Positions 22,094-30,089 of a DNA stretch of 33,832 nt are shown here, piece by piece. The notes under the pieces were generated by a model, which saw only the letters and a program-made list of their open reading frames with translations, had not been told where the DNA came from and ran no database searches. The stretch covers positions 1 through 33,832 of the forward strand of contig JAJDZQ010000012.1 of the NCBI GenBank assembly GCA_022824565.1. Direction: 5' to 3'. The translations under genes and the position numbers were made by a program. The stretch comes from Anaerolineae bacterium. GTDB lineage: Bacteria > Chloroflexota > Anaerolineae > Aggregatilineales > Phototrophicaceae. Every line of letters begins with the position of its first letter. Position 1 is the first letter of the stretch.

Positions 22094-23896
22094 CTACTCA
22101 ATCAACCCCTCCAGCCGGTCAACCAGGCCGCCCAGCACAGCGAAGGTCTCTTCGACAGCTGCCGGCGTCGACATATCCACGCCAGCCATTTGCAGCGCGT
22201 CGATTGGATACTGGCTGCCGCCCGCTCGCAGGAATGCCAGATAGCGCTCGACCGCCTCTCCGCTCTCGTCGGCCAAAATGGCATTGGCGAGGGCATGCGC
22301 AGCCGAGATGCCTGTGGCGTACTGGAATGTATAGAAGGCTTCGTACAGATGACCGAATTGCGCCCAGATGATGCCCGTGCGGCGCGGATCGTCCGTCATC
22401 GTCTCGCCATAGCCCTCGGCAAAGAAGCCCGCCATAATTTCGTTGAGCGCGGCTGGCGTCAGGGGCTCGTCATTTTCCATGCGCGTATGCACTTCCAGCT
22501 CGAAGCGCGCCAGAGTCGGCATGATGAAGAAATAGCGGTGGATGTTGTCCATCGCCTCCTGGATGAGCGCCAGTTGAAACGAGCGGTCATTGTTCTGGGC
22601 GAAGAGATGCGCCCGCACCAAAGCCTGATTGAAATTGGACGCCACCTCCGCGGCGAACATGGAATAGTTGCTGTAGACAAAAGGTTGATGCCGGCGCGTG
22701 TAATAACTGTGCATGGAATGCCCCAGCTCGTGCGCCAGTGTGCTCATTGCGCCCAGCTTGCCATCGAAGCTAAGCATGATGAAAGGATGCGTGTCATAAG
22801 TGCCATACGAGAAAGCGCCTTCGGACTTGCCGCGGTTGATCGCATGGTCGACCCAGCGCTCCTGCAGACAGCCGCGCCGCATGGTCTGAACATAGTCTTC
22901 GCCCAGGGGACACATGCCCGCCGCGATCATGTCGACAGCTTCGGCGAAGCTCAATTGTGGATCATCGCTGGTCAGCGGCGCCCAGATATCCCAGGGGTGG
23001 ATGGTTTCATAGCCCAGCGCCCGCCGCCGCACCTCCCAATAGCGATGCCAGGTCGGGATATGGCGTTGGCAAGTGTCGATGAGATTGTGGAAGACCTCCT
23101 GGGGGATGTTGCCCGGCGACAGCTTGGCCTGCAAGACACTGTCATAACCACGCAAACGGGCTTGCACAACATTGCTTTTGACCGATGCCAGGTAGGCGGT
23201 GGCGAATGTGTTGTGAAAGCGCAGGTAGCTGTCGGCATAATTCTGCCAGGCGTTCTGGCGGATTAGGCGGTCACTCTCACCCAGCAGCTTGTCGCGCGTG
23301 CTCTGGATCAAAGGCTGTGGCGCGCCGCTGGAATCGGCCGCGTCATCAAAACGCAAGTCCATGTCGTTCAGCGCGCTGCGGATGCTTTCGATGCGTCCAA
23401 GCGGATCGTTCAGCAAGCCCAACACGCCCTCGACCTCGGCGGATAGCACATGCTGCTTTTTGCGCAGCAGGTCGTCTAGGTAGTGTTCATATTGTTGCAT
23501 GGCCGGCTCGGACTGTGTCCACTGCAGCAGGTCGCCGGGGTCCATCGCCAGCAGCTCGGGTTGGGCGAATGCCACGCCAGACAGGAATTGACCAGCCAAT
23601 CCCTGCGCCTGCCCCAACATGCCTTTGATAGCTTCGTTTTCGCCATCGCAGGCTTGCCACATAGCGGTGTACATATAGAGCGTCCAAACCCGCCGCGCCA
23701 ATGCCTGATAACAGTCGAGGTACTCGGCGAGTCGCTCGGCGCTTTCTGCCAGTGTGCCTTGGAATGCCGCAAGCTGCCCGAGCTGGCTGGAAACGGCGCT
23801 GTATTCGGCGCGCCAGTCATCGAAAGTTGCGAAGACGCTTTGGTGATTCCAGGTTGCTTGCTCGGGGATGTCTGCGCGGGCGGGGATGGTGGTCAT
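22094..23896 (-). CDS. pepF: Oligoendopeptidase F (M3 family metallopeptidase)
   Basis: A 600-residue cytoplasmic zinc peptidase that degrades oligopeptides. The active site H389-E390-L-G-H393 (HELGHSMH) is followed by the expected downstream glutamate in MFAAEVASNFNQALV about 25 residues later. Segments typical of PepF are ATWNHQSVFATFDDWRAEYS near the start, PGNIPQEVFHNLI near 250 and SFDGKLGAMSTLAHELGHSMH in part. The length is standard. The ATG at 23896 has AAGGACAG upstream; a longer frame from 23965 overlaps the DUF488 end. It lies 26 bases after the DUF488 gene and 2 bases before the next gene, so it is central to a minus-strand operon that also includes SppA. Confidence 0.93.
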   Translation of the reverse strand: MTTIPARADIPEQATWNHQSVFATFDDWRAEYSAVSSQLGQLAAFQGTLAESAERLAEYLDCYQALARRVWTLYMYTAMWQACDGENEAIKGMLGQAQGLAGQFLSGVAFAQPELLAMDPGDLLQWTQSEPAMQQYEHYLDDLLRKKQHVLSAEVEGVLGLLNDPLGRIESIRSALNDMDLRFDDAADSSGAPQPLIQSTRDKLLGESDRLIRQNAWQNYADSYLRFHNTFATAYLASVKSNVVQARLRGYDSVLQAKLSPGNIPQEVFHNLIDTCQRHIPTWHRYWEVRRRALGYETIHPWDIWAPLTSDDPQLSFAEAVDMIAAGMCPLGEDYVQTMRRGCLQERWVDHAINRGKSEGAFSYGTYDTHPFIMLSFDGKLGAMSTLAHELGHSMHSYYTRRHQPFVYSNYSMFAAEVASNFNQALVRAHLFAQNNDRSFQLALIQEAMDNIHRYFFIMPTLARFELEVHTRMENDEPLTPAALNEIMAGFFAEGYGETMTDDPRRTGIIWAQFGHLYEAFYTFQYATGISAAHALANAILADESGEAVERYLAFLRAGGSQYPIDALQMAGVDMSTPAAVEETFAVLGGLVDRLEGLIE

Positions 23897-23922
23897 GGTG
23901 GGCTGTCCTTCTGTGTGGCGGG

Positions 23923-24525
23923 TCAGTTTTGTTTTGCGTGCCGGTCGCTGTAGTCGGTTCGCCAACGACTCGTGGCGGAGCTTGCAACCAGGTCAATCAC
24001 TTCGACAGTAAGCTGGCGGGCGAGTTCTGACGCGGCCAAGCTGCGATGACAAGCCTGTGGCTCGGCTTCGACGCAGAACAGGAGCGGACGGATGGCGTCT
24101 GGGCGTTGCGCCAGCTCACGAGCCCGCGCCAGAATAATGTCCGATTTGAGCGCAGATTCGCTAGGCTGGCCATCTGAGTCGATGCCAAGAATTTCACGAT
24201 TGTAACGGCGAATATATTCACGCGACAGTTTGTGTGGCGCATCGGGGTCGCTTGGCAAGTCTTTTATTTCTCTGGTTGGCGCTAGCTCGTCCTTTAGGTG
24301 TGCATAGCCAATGCCAAGCTCCGCAAGCTTCTCGATCAGGCGTGTTTTGCTTGCATAGGGGTAGGCACCATACATAAAGCCACGGCGAAGTCGCGTGTCA
24401 ATGAAGAGATCGATTTTGTTGTCTGTCAGCGCTTGAAAGAAGGCGGCCTCGGCAGCGTCGCCGAACTCACTTGCGAACCCAAAAACGCCCATCGTGAAAA
24501 TGGCAACCGGCTTCTTTGCACGCAA
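23923..24525 (-). CDS. DUF488 family protein
   Basis: A 200-residue protein of the DUF488 family, whose molecular function is not established. It shows the family's N-terminal strand (VAIFTMGVFGF), the DLFIDTRLRRGF region near 40-51, GIGYAHLKDELAP near 71-83 and the C-terminal signature LLFCVEAEPQACHRSLAASELA near 148-169, whose C and H are invariant. There is no ATG near the 5' end; a TTG at 24525 preceded by AGAGGG fits best. ATG at residue 12 (24492) would truncate the first strand. It sits 37 bases after sppA and 26 bases before pepF. Confidence 0.8.
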   Translation of the reverse strand: MRAKKPVAIFTMGVFGFASEFGDAAEAAFFQALTDNKIDLFIDTRLRRGFMYGAYPYASKTRLIEKLAELGIGYAHLKDELAPTREIKDLPSDPDAPHKLSREYIRRYNREILGIDSDGQPSESALKSDIILARARELAQRPDAIRPLLFCVEAEPQACHRSLAASELARQLTVEVIDLVASSATSRWRTDYSDRHAKQN

Positions 24526-24562
24526 ATCACACCCTCTATCTGAAGCAACAAGCTCACTTTGA

Positions 24563-26236
24563 TCACCTCACGCGCCATTCAAACGGCATCAGCAACTGCG
24601 CTCGGCTGGTCACCAGTTCGATGCCCTCCGCGACATAGTTTGCCATAGCTGCGGGATTTTGCTCGGCCAATTGCACGCCGATGGGCTTGCCTTTGCCGCG
24701 CACGAGCGACAGTGGCGCGCTTTCGGGCAGATTCGCCAGTTCGCGGGCTTTGGCGCTGGCATCGTCCAGGCTGCCCAGTTGGTCGACCAGTCCGCATTCC
24801 AACGCCTGCGCGCCCGTCCAGACGCGTCCGCCGCCGATAGCGTTAATCTCGTCGGTTGTTTTCCCGCGACTATCGGCCACGCGCGTGAGAAAAAGGCGAT
24901 ACAGCTGCTCGATGTTGCCGCGCACCATCTGTCGCTGCTCATCGCTGAACGGTCGTTCGCCAGCGATCCAGTCGGCATTTTCGCCCCGCAGGTAGGAGAC
25001 GGCATTGAAGCGCAATTTCTTCAACATCTCGCTGTTGACGAGTTTGCCCATCAACACGCCGATCGAGCCCGTGATGGTGCTGGGTTGCGCGACTATCCAG
25101 TGTGCCGGTGTCGCGATGTAATAGCCGCCCGAAGCCGCCACACCACCCATGCAGACCACCAGCGGACGCCTGCTGGCAAACTCGCCCAGCGCCGATGCCA
25201 TGGACTCGGAGGCTGTCGCGCTGCCGCCGCCGCTGTCAATATAGAGCACCAGCGCGCCACAGCGATCATCGCGGATGAGATGGCGGACTTGCTGGTTGAG
25301 CGTGGCATCGCCCAGCCGCTCGCTGCCGACAAAAGGCAAGGGGATGGGCAGGTCGCCGGGCGGAGATTGACTCTCGCCGTCAACGATTGCGCCGCCAGCA
25401 TATAGCAGGGCAATATACTTGCCGCCGAAATCGGGCGTTGGCAGGTAGATTTGTCCGTCGGCTTCTTCCCAAGGCGAGATTGTTCTCACACCCAGGTGCT
25501 TCAGCAGCGCTTCTTCGCTCATCACGCCGTCGATATAACCGGCTGCCAAAGCGTCGCTGGCACTGTGCAGCGCGTTGTCGACCATCCCGCGCACAGCGGC
25601 CGGCTTCATTTTGCGGGTGGCGGCGATGCCATCGAGCACAATCTCGAAGAGCGAATCCAGCAGCCAGTTGGTTTGTTCGCGCGCTTCTGGCGAGGGTTCG
25701 TTGCGCGCCAACATATCGGCGGCGCTCTTGTAGGGCGTGATAGCCAGTGCATCCATCTGCAAGCCGACCGCGGCCAAGCCGTCTTTTAAGAAAATCTGCT
25801 GGCTGAGCAGGCCAGCTGTATCCAGCATGCCGCCGGGCACCAGCAAGATCTCGTCGCAGGCGCTGGCGACAAAATACTCTGGCATGCGATAGCCGGGCGC
25901 ATAGCCGATAGCGCGCTTGCCTTTTTCGCGCAGGCGCAGGATGGCGCCACGCAATGTCTGCAAGTCGGCATAGTTGGCGGCCAACCCACGAAAATGCAGC
26001 ACGACACCCAGGGTGCGCGGGTCGTCTGCGATGCGCTCCAGGGCTTGCGTGCATTCCAACAAGCTCATTGGCGCCGCGCCAAAAAGCTGCCGCTGCACGA
26101 TGTTGCGGGCGCGCGGCATGGGCGCAAAGCTGGCCGGCAAACGCAGCATGACATAATCGAGTGTCTTGATGCGGGAACGTTGCATATTGAGCAGGTTCGT
26201 GCCCAGCTGCTGGATCATGTGCGTGGTGTTGGACAT
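24563..26236 (-). CDS. sppA: Signal peptide peptidase SppA, long (67K) type
   Basis: A 557-residue serine protease of family S49 with the tandem-domain architecture of long SppA. It is expected to degrade signal peptides and membrane protein fragments at the membrane. The catalytic lysine is K170 in ITPYKSAADML in the N-terminal domain. The catalytic serine is S369 in GGVAASGGYY in the C-terminal domain. The TGSIGVLMGKL segment and ADSRGKT are also typical. No obvious N-terminal transmembrane anchor is present, unlike E. coli SppA, so it may be peripheral or cytoplasmic. The ATG at 26236 is chosen over a TTG nine codons upstream. A TATACT -10 lies at 26300-26295. It is the first gene of the minus-strand string sppA - DUF488 - pepF - unknown - unknown. 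Confidence 0.9.
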   Translation of the reverse strand: MSNTTHMIQQLGTNLLNMQRSRIKTLDYVMLRLPASFAPMPRARNIVQRQLFGAAPMSLLECTQALERIADDPRTLGVVLHFRGLAANYADLQTLRGAILRLREKGKRAIGYAPGYRMPEYFVASACDEILLVPGGMLDTAGLLSQQIFLKDGLAAVGLQMDALAITPYKSAADMLARNEPSPEAREQTNWLLDSLFEIVLDGIAATRKMKPAAVRGMVDNALHSASDALAAGYIDGVMSEEALLKHLGVRTISPWEEADGQIYLPTPDFGGKYIALLYAGGAIVDGESQSPPGDLPIPLPFVGSERLGDATLNQQVRHLIRDDRCGALVLYIDSGGGSATASESMASALGEFASRRPLVVCMGGVAASGGYYIATPAHWIVAQPSTITGSIGVLMGKLVNSEMLKKLRFNAVSYLRGENADWIAGERPFSDEQRQMVRGNIEQLYRLFLTRVADSRGKTTDEINAIGGGRVWTGAQALECGLVDQLGSLDDASAKARELANLPESAPLSLVRGKGKPIGVQLAEQNPAAMANYVAEGIELVTSRAQLLMPFEWRVR

Positions 26237-26336
26237 GGTCAGATTCTCGTCTTGTGCTTTCAATAGCGCGCTGCCGAGTGTCTCGATTCGCTATAGTATA
26301 CGGATTATTCCGCGCCTGTGTCGCAGCTGACGCCGA

Positions 26337-26365
26337 TTGCATTGGATTTTATGTTATCGTATAGT
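26337..26365 (+). promoter_or_regulatory. Promoter of the Uma2 gene
   Basis: TTGCAT (26337-26342) and TATAGT (26360-26365) are spaced by 17 bases, with the ATG 26 bases downstream and an AAAGG ribosome binding site before it. It is divergent from the sppA promoter, whose TATACT lies at 26300-26295, so regulation of the two could be linked. Confidence 0.6.
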
Positions 26366-26391
26366 ATGCGCAATCGTCAGGCAAAGGCAAC

Positions 26392-26973
26392 ATGATCCCC
26401 CAAGAACTTAATATGGCTGAAGTCATCGGGCAACCAGACTGCCCGCCAGAACTCGCCGACCGCCGCTGGTACATGATCGCCGGAGAGGTTTTCGAAATAT
26501 CGCCTGTGAACAGGGTGCATGGCTGGTTGGCATCACGGATAAACGCGCATCTGACGCTTTTCGCCGAAGTGCATGACCTGGGCGAGGTGCATATTGAGGT
26601 CGGTTATATTCCGCCCGGCGACCCTAGCACACTGCTTGTACCGGATGTCTCGTTCGTCAGCAAATCGCGCTTAAGCCAGGCACCAGATACTGGCTTCGTG
26701 CCTTTCTTGCCCGATTTGGCAGTGGAAGTTGTCTCGCCAGCCAACTCCATCCGTTGCATCCGCCAGAAAGCCGACATTTACCTGGCGAATGGCGCGAGAC
26801 TGGTCTGGATCGTCCTGCCCGATCAGCGGGGAGTCGATGTCTGCCGTTCCGCAGTCGGGGCGCGCCTCGATATTGAGTTTGTCGGCGTAGGTGGCCTTCT
26901 CTCCGGCGAAGATGTATTGCCCGGCTTTGCGTTGGAACTCAGCCGCCTGATTCCAAATCCACAATCAAGCTAA
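26392..26973 (+). CDS. Uma2 family (DUF820) restriction-endonuclease-like protein
   Basis: A 193-residue protein of the Uma2 family, a PD-(D/E)xK nuclease fold very common in cyanobacteria and Chloroflexota. The family pattern is visible: an early glutamate region (YMIAGEVFEISPVNRVHGWLA), VPDVSFVSKSRL near 84-95, PDLAVEVVSPAN near 107-118 with the D/E metal-binding residues, then the K-containing helix CIRQKADIYLANGARLVWIV near 121-140. A biological role is not established for most members. AAAGGCAAC precedes the ATG. The last four bases overlap the end of the convergent epimerase gene. Confidence 0.85.
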   Translation: MIPQELNMAEVIGQPDCPPELADRRWYMIAGEVFEISPVNRVHGWLASRINAHLTLFAEVHDLGEVHIEVGYIPPGDPSTLLVPDVSFVSKSRLSQAPDTGFVPFLPDLAVEVVSPANSIRCIRQKADIYLANGARLVWIVLPDQRGVDVCRSAVGARLDIEFVGVGGLLSGEDVLPGFALELSRLIPNPQSS

Positions 26974-27920
26974 ATCGCATCCCCCAGCCGCCGCACATGT
27001 TCGATGGTTGCGGCGATGCCCTCGTCCAGAGGCGTTTCGTAGACAACTGGATAGCGCGCGCGCAATTCGCTGTCATCAAAGCCAGCCGGGAAAGGCAGCG
27101 GGGCATCTGCCACTTCGATCTGGGCATCGGGCACGAGCTTGCTGGCCAGGCCGGCGAATTCTTCTACGGAACGAGGTTGCCCGCCCAGGTTGTAGCCATA
27201 AGCGCCATCCAGCGATTTATCGGCCGCCAGGATGAATTGCCGGGCGACATCTGCCGCGAAGTGAAATTGCATCGTGCCGCAAAAACCGATGCGATACGGT
27301 TTTCCCTTGACTGCCGCCACCAAAGCATGCGTCGGCTCGCTGGTCATGCCCTGGTCGCGCCCGACGCCGTACACCGTGTAGGGGCGCAGGCAGGCGCTGC
27401 TGATGCCATGATCATAAAAATATACGCGCGCTGTCTGTTCATTGCACACCTTGTAGGCGCCGTAGAGCGTGCGCGGCTGTTGTGGAGCGTCGTGGGCGAT
27501 CAGACCCGGTGGGAAATCGCCGGGTGGACCATAGACGCCGATGGACGAGGCATAGGCGATATGCTCAATGCCGTTTTCCCGCGCCGCTTCAAAGACATTA
27601 ACCGTGCCAGCGACATTGACCTGCGCCCCCAGCAGTGGGTTGGCGCGGCACATGGGCACTTGCAGCGCAGCCAGGTGAATCACATGCGTGATGCCCTGCT
27701 CGGCGACGACAGCTTTGACAGCCTGTTCATCACGCAGGTCGCCCTGCACGAATGTGATCTGCGCCTGCTCGTCGCGGCTCATCAACCAGTCGAGTCGGTG
27801 TCGGTCGGCGCTGGCATCGAAGTTGACGGCGCGCTCGCCCCGCCGCACCAGCTCGCGCAGAGCCCAGGCGCCAATGCAGCCCATGCCGCCTGTTACCAGG
27901 TATGTCGCCGCCCCGCTCAT
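26970..27920 (-). CDS. NAD-dependent epimerase/dehydratase (short-chain, extended type)
   Basis: A 316-residue Rossmann-fold enzyme acting on a nucleotide sugar, sugar acid or similar. The NAD-binding glycine motif is TGGMGCIG at 10-17. D35 follows the second strand, fitting NAD over NADP. The catalytic set is S125/S126 in AYASSIGVYG and Y153-x3-K157 in YGAYK. The lack of a nucleotide-sugar-binding signature leaves the substrate open. Its ATG overlaps the stop of the fumarylacetoacetase-family gene by four bases (27917-27920), so the two are translationally coupled. A role in sugar-acid catabolism is the contextual inference. Confidence 0.87.
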   Translation of the reverse strand: MSGAATYLVTGGMGCIGAWALRELVRRGERAVNFDASADRHRLDWLMSRDEQAQITFVQGDLRDEQAVKAVVAEQGITHVIHLAALQVPMCRANPLLGAQVNVAGTVNVFEAARENGIEHIAYASSIGVYGPPGDFPPGLIAHDAPQQPRTLYGAYKVCNEQTARVYFYDHGISSACLRPYTVYGVGRDQGMTSEPTHALVAAVKGKPYRIGFCGTMQFHFAADVARQFILAADKSLDGAYGYNLGGQPRSVEEFAGLASKLVPDAQIEVADAPLPFPAGFDDSELRARYPVVYETPLDEGIAATIEHVRRLGDAI

Positions 27921-28792
27921 GCCTCGACCATCCGATTGACCAGCCTGCCCAAACCTGCCACTTCTACGATGTACTCATCACCCGGTTGCATCCACACCCG
28001 CGGCTGCCTGCCCAGGATGACTCCCTCGGGAGTTCCCGTGCTGATGATATCGCCCGGCGACAACGTCATCACCTGGCTGGCATAGGCGATCACCTCGGCG
28101 ACGCTGAAAATCATATCGGCGGTGTTGCTATCCTGGCGCAGCTCGCCATTCATCCAGCCCTTGATGGACAGATTCTGCGGATCGGGGATGGCATCGGCTG
28201 TTACCACATACGGTCCGAGCGGCAGGAACTTGTCCAGGGTCTTGCCCAGCAGCCACTGCCCGCTGCGCATCTGCAAGTCGCGTTCGCTGAGGTCGTTCAT
28301 ATTGCAGTAGCCGAAGACGCAATCCAGCGCGTCATCGACGTCGACATTGCGCGCTGTCTTGCCCATGATCACGCCCAGCTCCGATTCATAATCGACCGCC
28401 GTCCAGTCGGCTTGCATGGGGATGTCTGCGTTGGGCGCAGCCAGCGCGTTGTTGAACTTGCTGAAGAGCACGGGCTCCTGTGGTTCTGCCATGCCCGATT
28501 CGGCAGCGTGCTTGCGATAATTCAAACCGACGCAGAGGATCTTGCCGGGATTGGGCACGGTTGGCGCATAGCTCAGGTCGGCTTCGTCCAAGAAAAGCGC
28601 GGCATCGTCAGAAACATCTAGCAGCGCCTGCAAAGCCGGTAGCGCGGTCAATCCCTGGTTGTAGACGGCATCGGGCGTGGTCGGGCATTGCATCCCGCTG
28701 GCAGCGACCGCCGCAGCCACATCCAATATGCCGCGCCCGGTCTTGATGCCGAGTTTGCTGGTGTCGCCGCCGATGAAAGTTGTGAGAATCAT
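27917..28792 (-). CDS. Fumarylacetoacetate hydrolase family protein
   Basis: A 291-residue enzyme of the FAH family, which cleaves or hydrates beta-keto/2-oxo acids. The usual N-terminal cap is followed by GLNYRKHAAE (89-98), the metal ligands E136 and E138 in DYESELGVIMG, and D167 in NMNDLSERD. GDIISTGTPEGV near 256-267 is a further family signature. Length and layout match 2-keto-3-deoxy-sugar-acid dehydratase/ureidoglycolate-lyase-like members, but the substrate cannot be assigned. AGAAGGACGATC upstream of the ATG is a good ribosome binding site. It is followed by an overlapping epimerase gene and preceded, 105 bases upstream, by the PIG-L gene. Confidence 0.88.
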   Translation of the reverse strand: MILTTFIGGDTSKLGIKTGRGILDVAAAVAASGMQCPTTPDAVYNQGLTALPALQALLDVSDDAALFLDEADLSYAPTVPNPGKILCVGLNYRKHAAESGMAEPQEPVLFSKFNNALAAPNADIPMQADWTAVDYESELGVIMGKTARNVDVDDALDCVFGYCNMNDLSERDLQMRSGQWLLGKTLDKFLPLGPYVVTADAIPDPQNLSIKGWMNGELRQDSNTADMIFSVAEVIAYASQVMTLSPGDIISTGTPEGVILGRQPRVWMQPGDEYIVEVAGLGRLVNRMVEA

Positions 28793-28829
28793 GATCGTCC
28801 TTCTCTGTATGCATTCGGAATTCGCGTTG

Positions 28830-28859
28830 ATTTTACCGCCAGCGCGCGTGGGTGGGCAA
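28830..28859 (-). promoter_or_regulatory. Possible internal promoter before the FAH-family gene
   Basis: On the minus strand TTGCCC (28859-28854) and TAAAAT (28835-28830) have an 18-base spacer and lie in the 105-base gap after the PIG-L gene. The -35 has the same TTGCCC sequence as the glycosyltransferase promoter at 31551. It could let the FAH-epimerase pair be transcribed separately. Confidence 0.4.
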
Positions 28860-28897
28860 TTGCCAAACAGCGCCGAACACCAGCCAGCAGGGTGGCC

Positions 28898-29698
28898 TCA
28901 GCCTGCCGGCTTGTCTTCGTCTTCAAACCAGTTTTCGCGTGGCTGGTCGAACTTCATCACTTTGAAGAATTCGGCATAGTCGACTCCCACCAGCTTGCCG
29001 CCTTCATGATTGCCCTGCCGCACCCACTTGCCCGCGCCATTATTGAAGTCTTCGCCCGCGCCGATCTGCGAGACATGCGCGCCCAGCGCAGCCATTTTCT
29101 GCTCCAGCGCGCAGCTGATATCGACAAAATGCGTTGGGTTCATCGTCAGGCACATGAAAAGCTCGCCGATTTTGTGCGGTTCATAGCCCTCCGCCAGCAG
29201 CTCGGGGAAGATAGGGCGCGTTTCGGCGCTGGGGAATGCAGCGTAGAGGGTGGCTTCACCGGCGGCGCGATGGTCGGGATGGTTGATGTAATGCTCGCGC
29301 ACGAAGATGGTGGCGGGGTCTTGGCAGACGACGCGATACGCTTTGGTCTCGCGGATGATGCGCGTCAGGTCGCGGCGCAGTTCCAACGTGGCTTGCAATG
29401 TGCCATCGGGATAATCCAGGAAGCGCAGGTCGGTCACGCCGACTTCGGCTGCGGCTTGGATCTGCTCGGCGCGGCGTTTGGCGACGAGTTGCTGGCGGGT
29501 GATTGCGGGGTCGTTGCTGCCGCTGCCGCCATCGGTGATGATGACATAAGTGACGCTGGCCCCTTCAGCGCGGATCCAGCGCGACACGCTGCCGGCCACG
29601 CCAAATTCTATATCATCATGATGGGCGGCTGTCACGACGATGTGATAGGGCTCGTCTCGTGGTGGCACAGGTTTCAGCTGCGAATAGTCGATTGTCAT
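28898..29698 (-). CDS. PIG-L family deacetylase (LmbE-like)
   Basis: A 266-residue zinc-dependent N-deacetylase of the PIG-L/LmbE family, which removes acetyl groups from GlcNAc-like or related substrates. The metal motif A-H-H-D-D is at 25-29, a variant of the usual AHPDD. IITDGG is at 54-59, and the third zinc ligand motif HPDH is at 141-144. The length is typical. GAGG seven bases before the ATG is a good ribosome binding site, and a TATTAT -10 lies at 29733-29728. With the FAH-type enzyme and epimerase downstream, breakdown of an acetylated or amino sugar is a plausible but unproven pathway. Confidence 0.9.
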   Translation of the reverse strand: MTIDYSQLKPVPPRDEPYHIVVTAAHHDDIEFGVAGSVSRWIRAEGASVTYVIITDGGSGSNDPAITRQQLVAKRRAEQIQAAAEVGVTDLRFLDYPDGTLQATLELRRDLTRIIRETKAYRVVCQDPATIFVREHYINHPDHRAAGEATLYAAFPSAETRPIFPELLAEGYEPHKIGELFMCLTMNPTHFVDISCALEQKMAALGAHVSQIGAGEDFNNGAGKWVRQGNHEGGKLVGVDYAEFFKVMKFDQPRENWFEDEDKPAG

Positions 29699-29910
29699 GG
29701 GGGGTCCTCTGTCGCGTTGCCGGTGGCATAATAGTTGAAAAACAGGCTACAGAAAACACAGAGCTTGCGCCCTCGTCGGGTCGGCGAGGGTGTTTGGCGT
29801 CAGCGGATTCATAATTGCTGTGGCGATGTGCCGCCCGCTATTATCTCAATCGAGCTGTAAAGCGCAATTTGCAAGAATTCTCAAAGCTCTCAGTAACTCC
29901 AACAAAGCAA

Positions 29911-30002
29911 TGCAGCAAGTAAATGGAATCGCGTAGGGGCAACTCTTGAGTCGCCCGCACCATCGATGGCAGTATTGTGGGAGAGACAAGTCTTGCCCCT
30001 AC
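29911..30002 (+). repeat. Dispersed repeat with long inverted arms, copy 2
   Basis: Aligned with 13951-14045 through TGCAGCAAGTAAATGGAAT, the GCG-AGGGGC start, CTCTTGAGTCGCCC and ATTGTGGGAGAGACAAG. The outer arms GTAGGGGCAA (29933-29942) and TTGCCCCTAC (29993-30002) are perfect inverted repeats, ten bases long. The rest of the 29699-30089 gap holds the PIG-L promoter, a small CCCTCG/CGAGGG hairpin at 29770-29790 with no clear role, and the MFS start region. Confidence 0.7.
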
Positions 30003-30089
30003 AGACTTCGAATTTGAGTAGCTACACCCTTTATTGTATGACTTACTTGGCGCTACTTCTGCGCGTCATTTTGAATTATCATAGTCGCC

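Noticed and set aside
22190-23266. 358-residue open frame on the plus strand opposite pepF
   Set aside because: It is a shadow of pepF, whose HELGH motif and full family length establish the real strand.
29768-29792. CCCTCG/CGAGGG hairpin as a transcription terminator
   Set aside because: It lies between two divergent genes, upstream of both, so neither transcript would end there, and there is no T-run.
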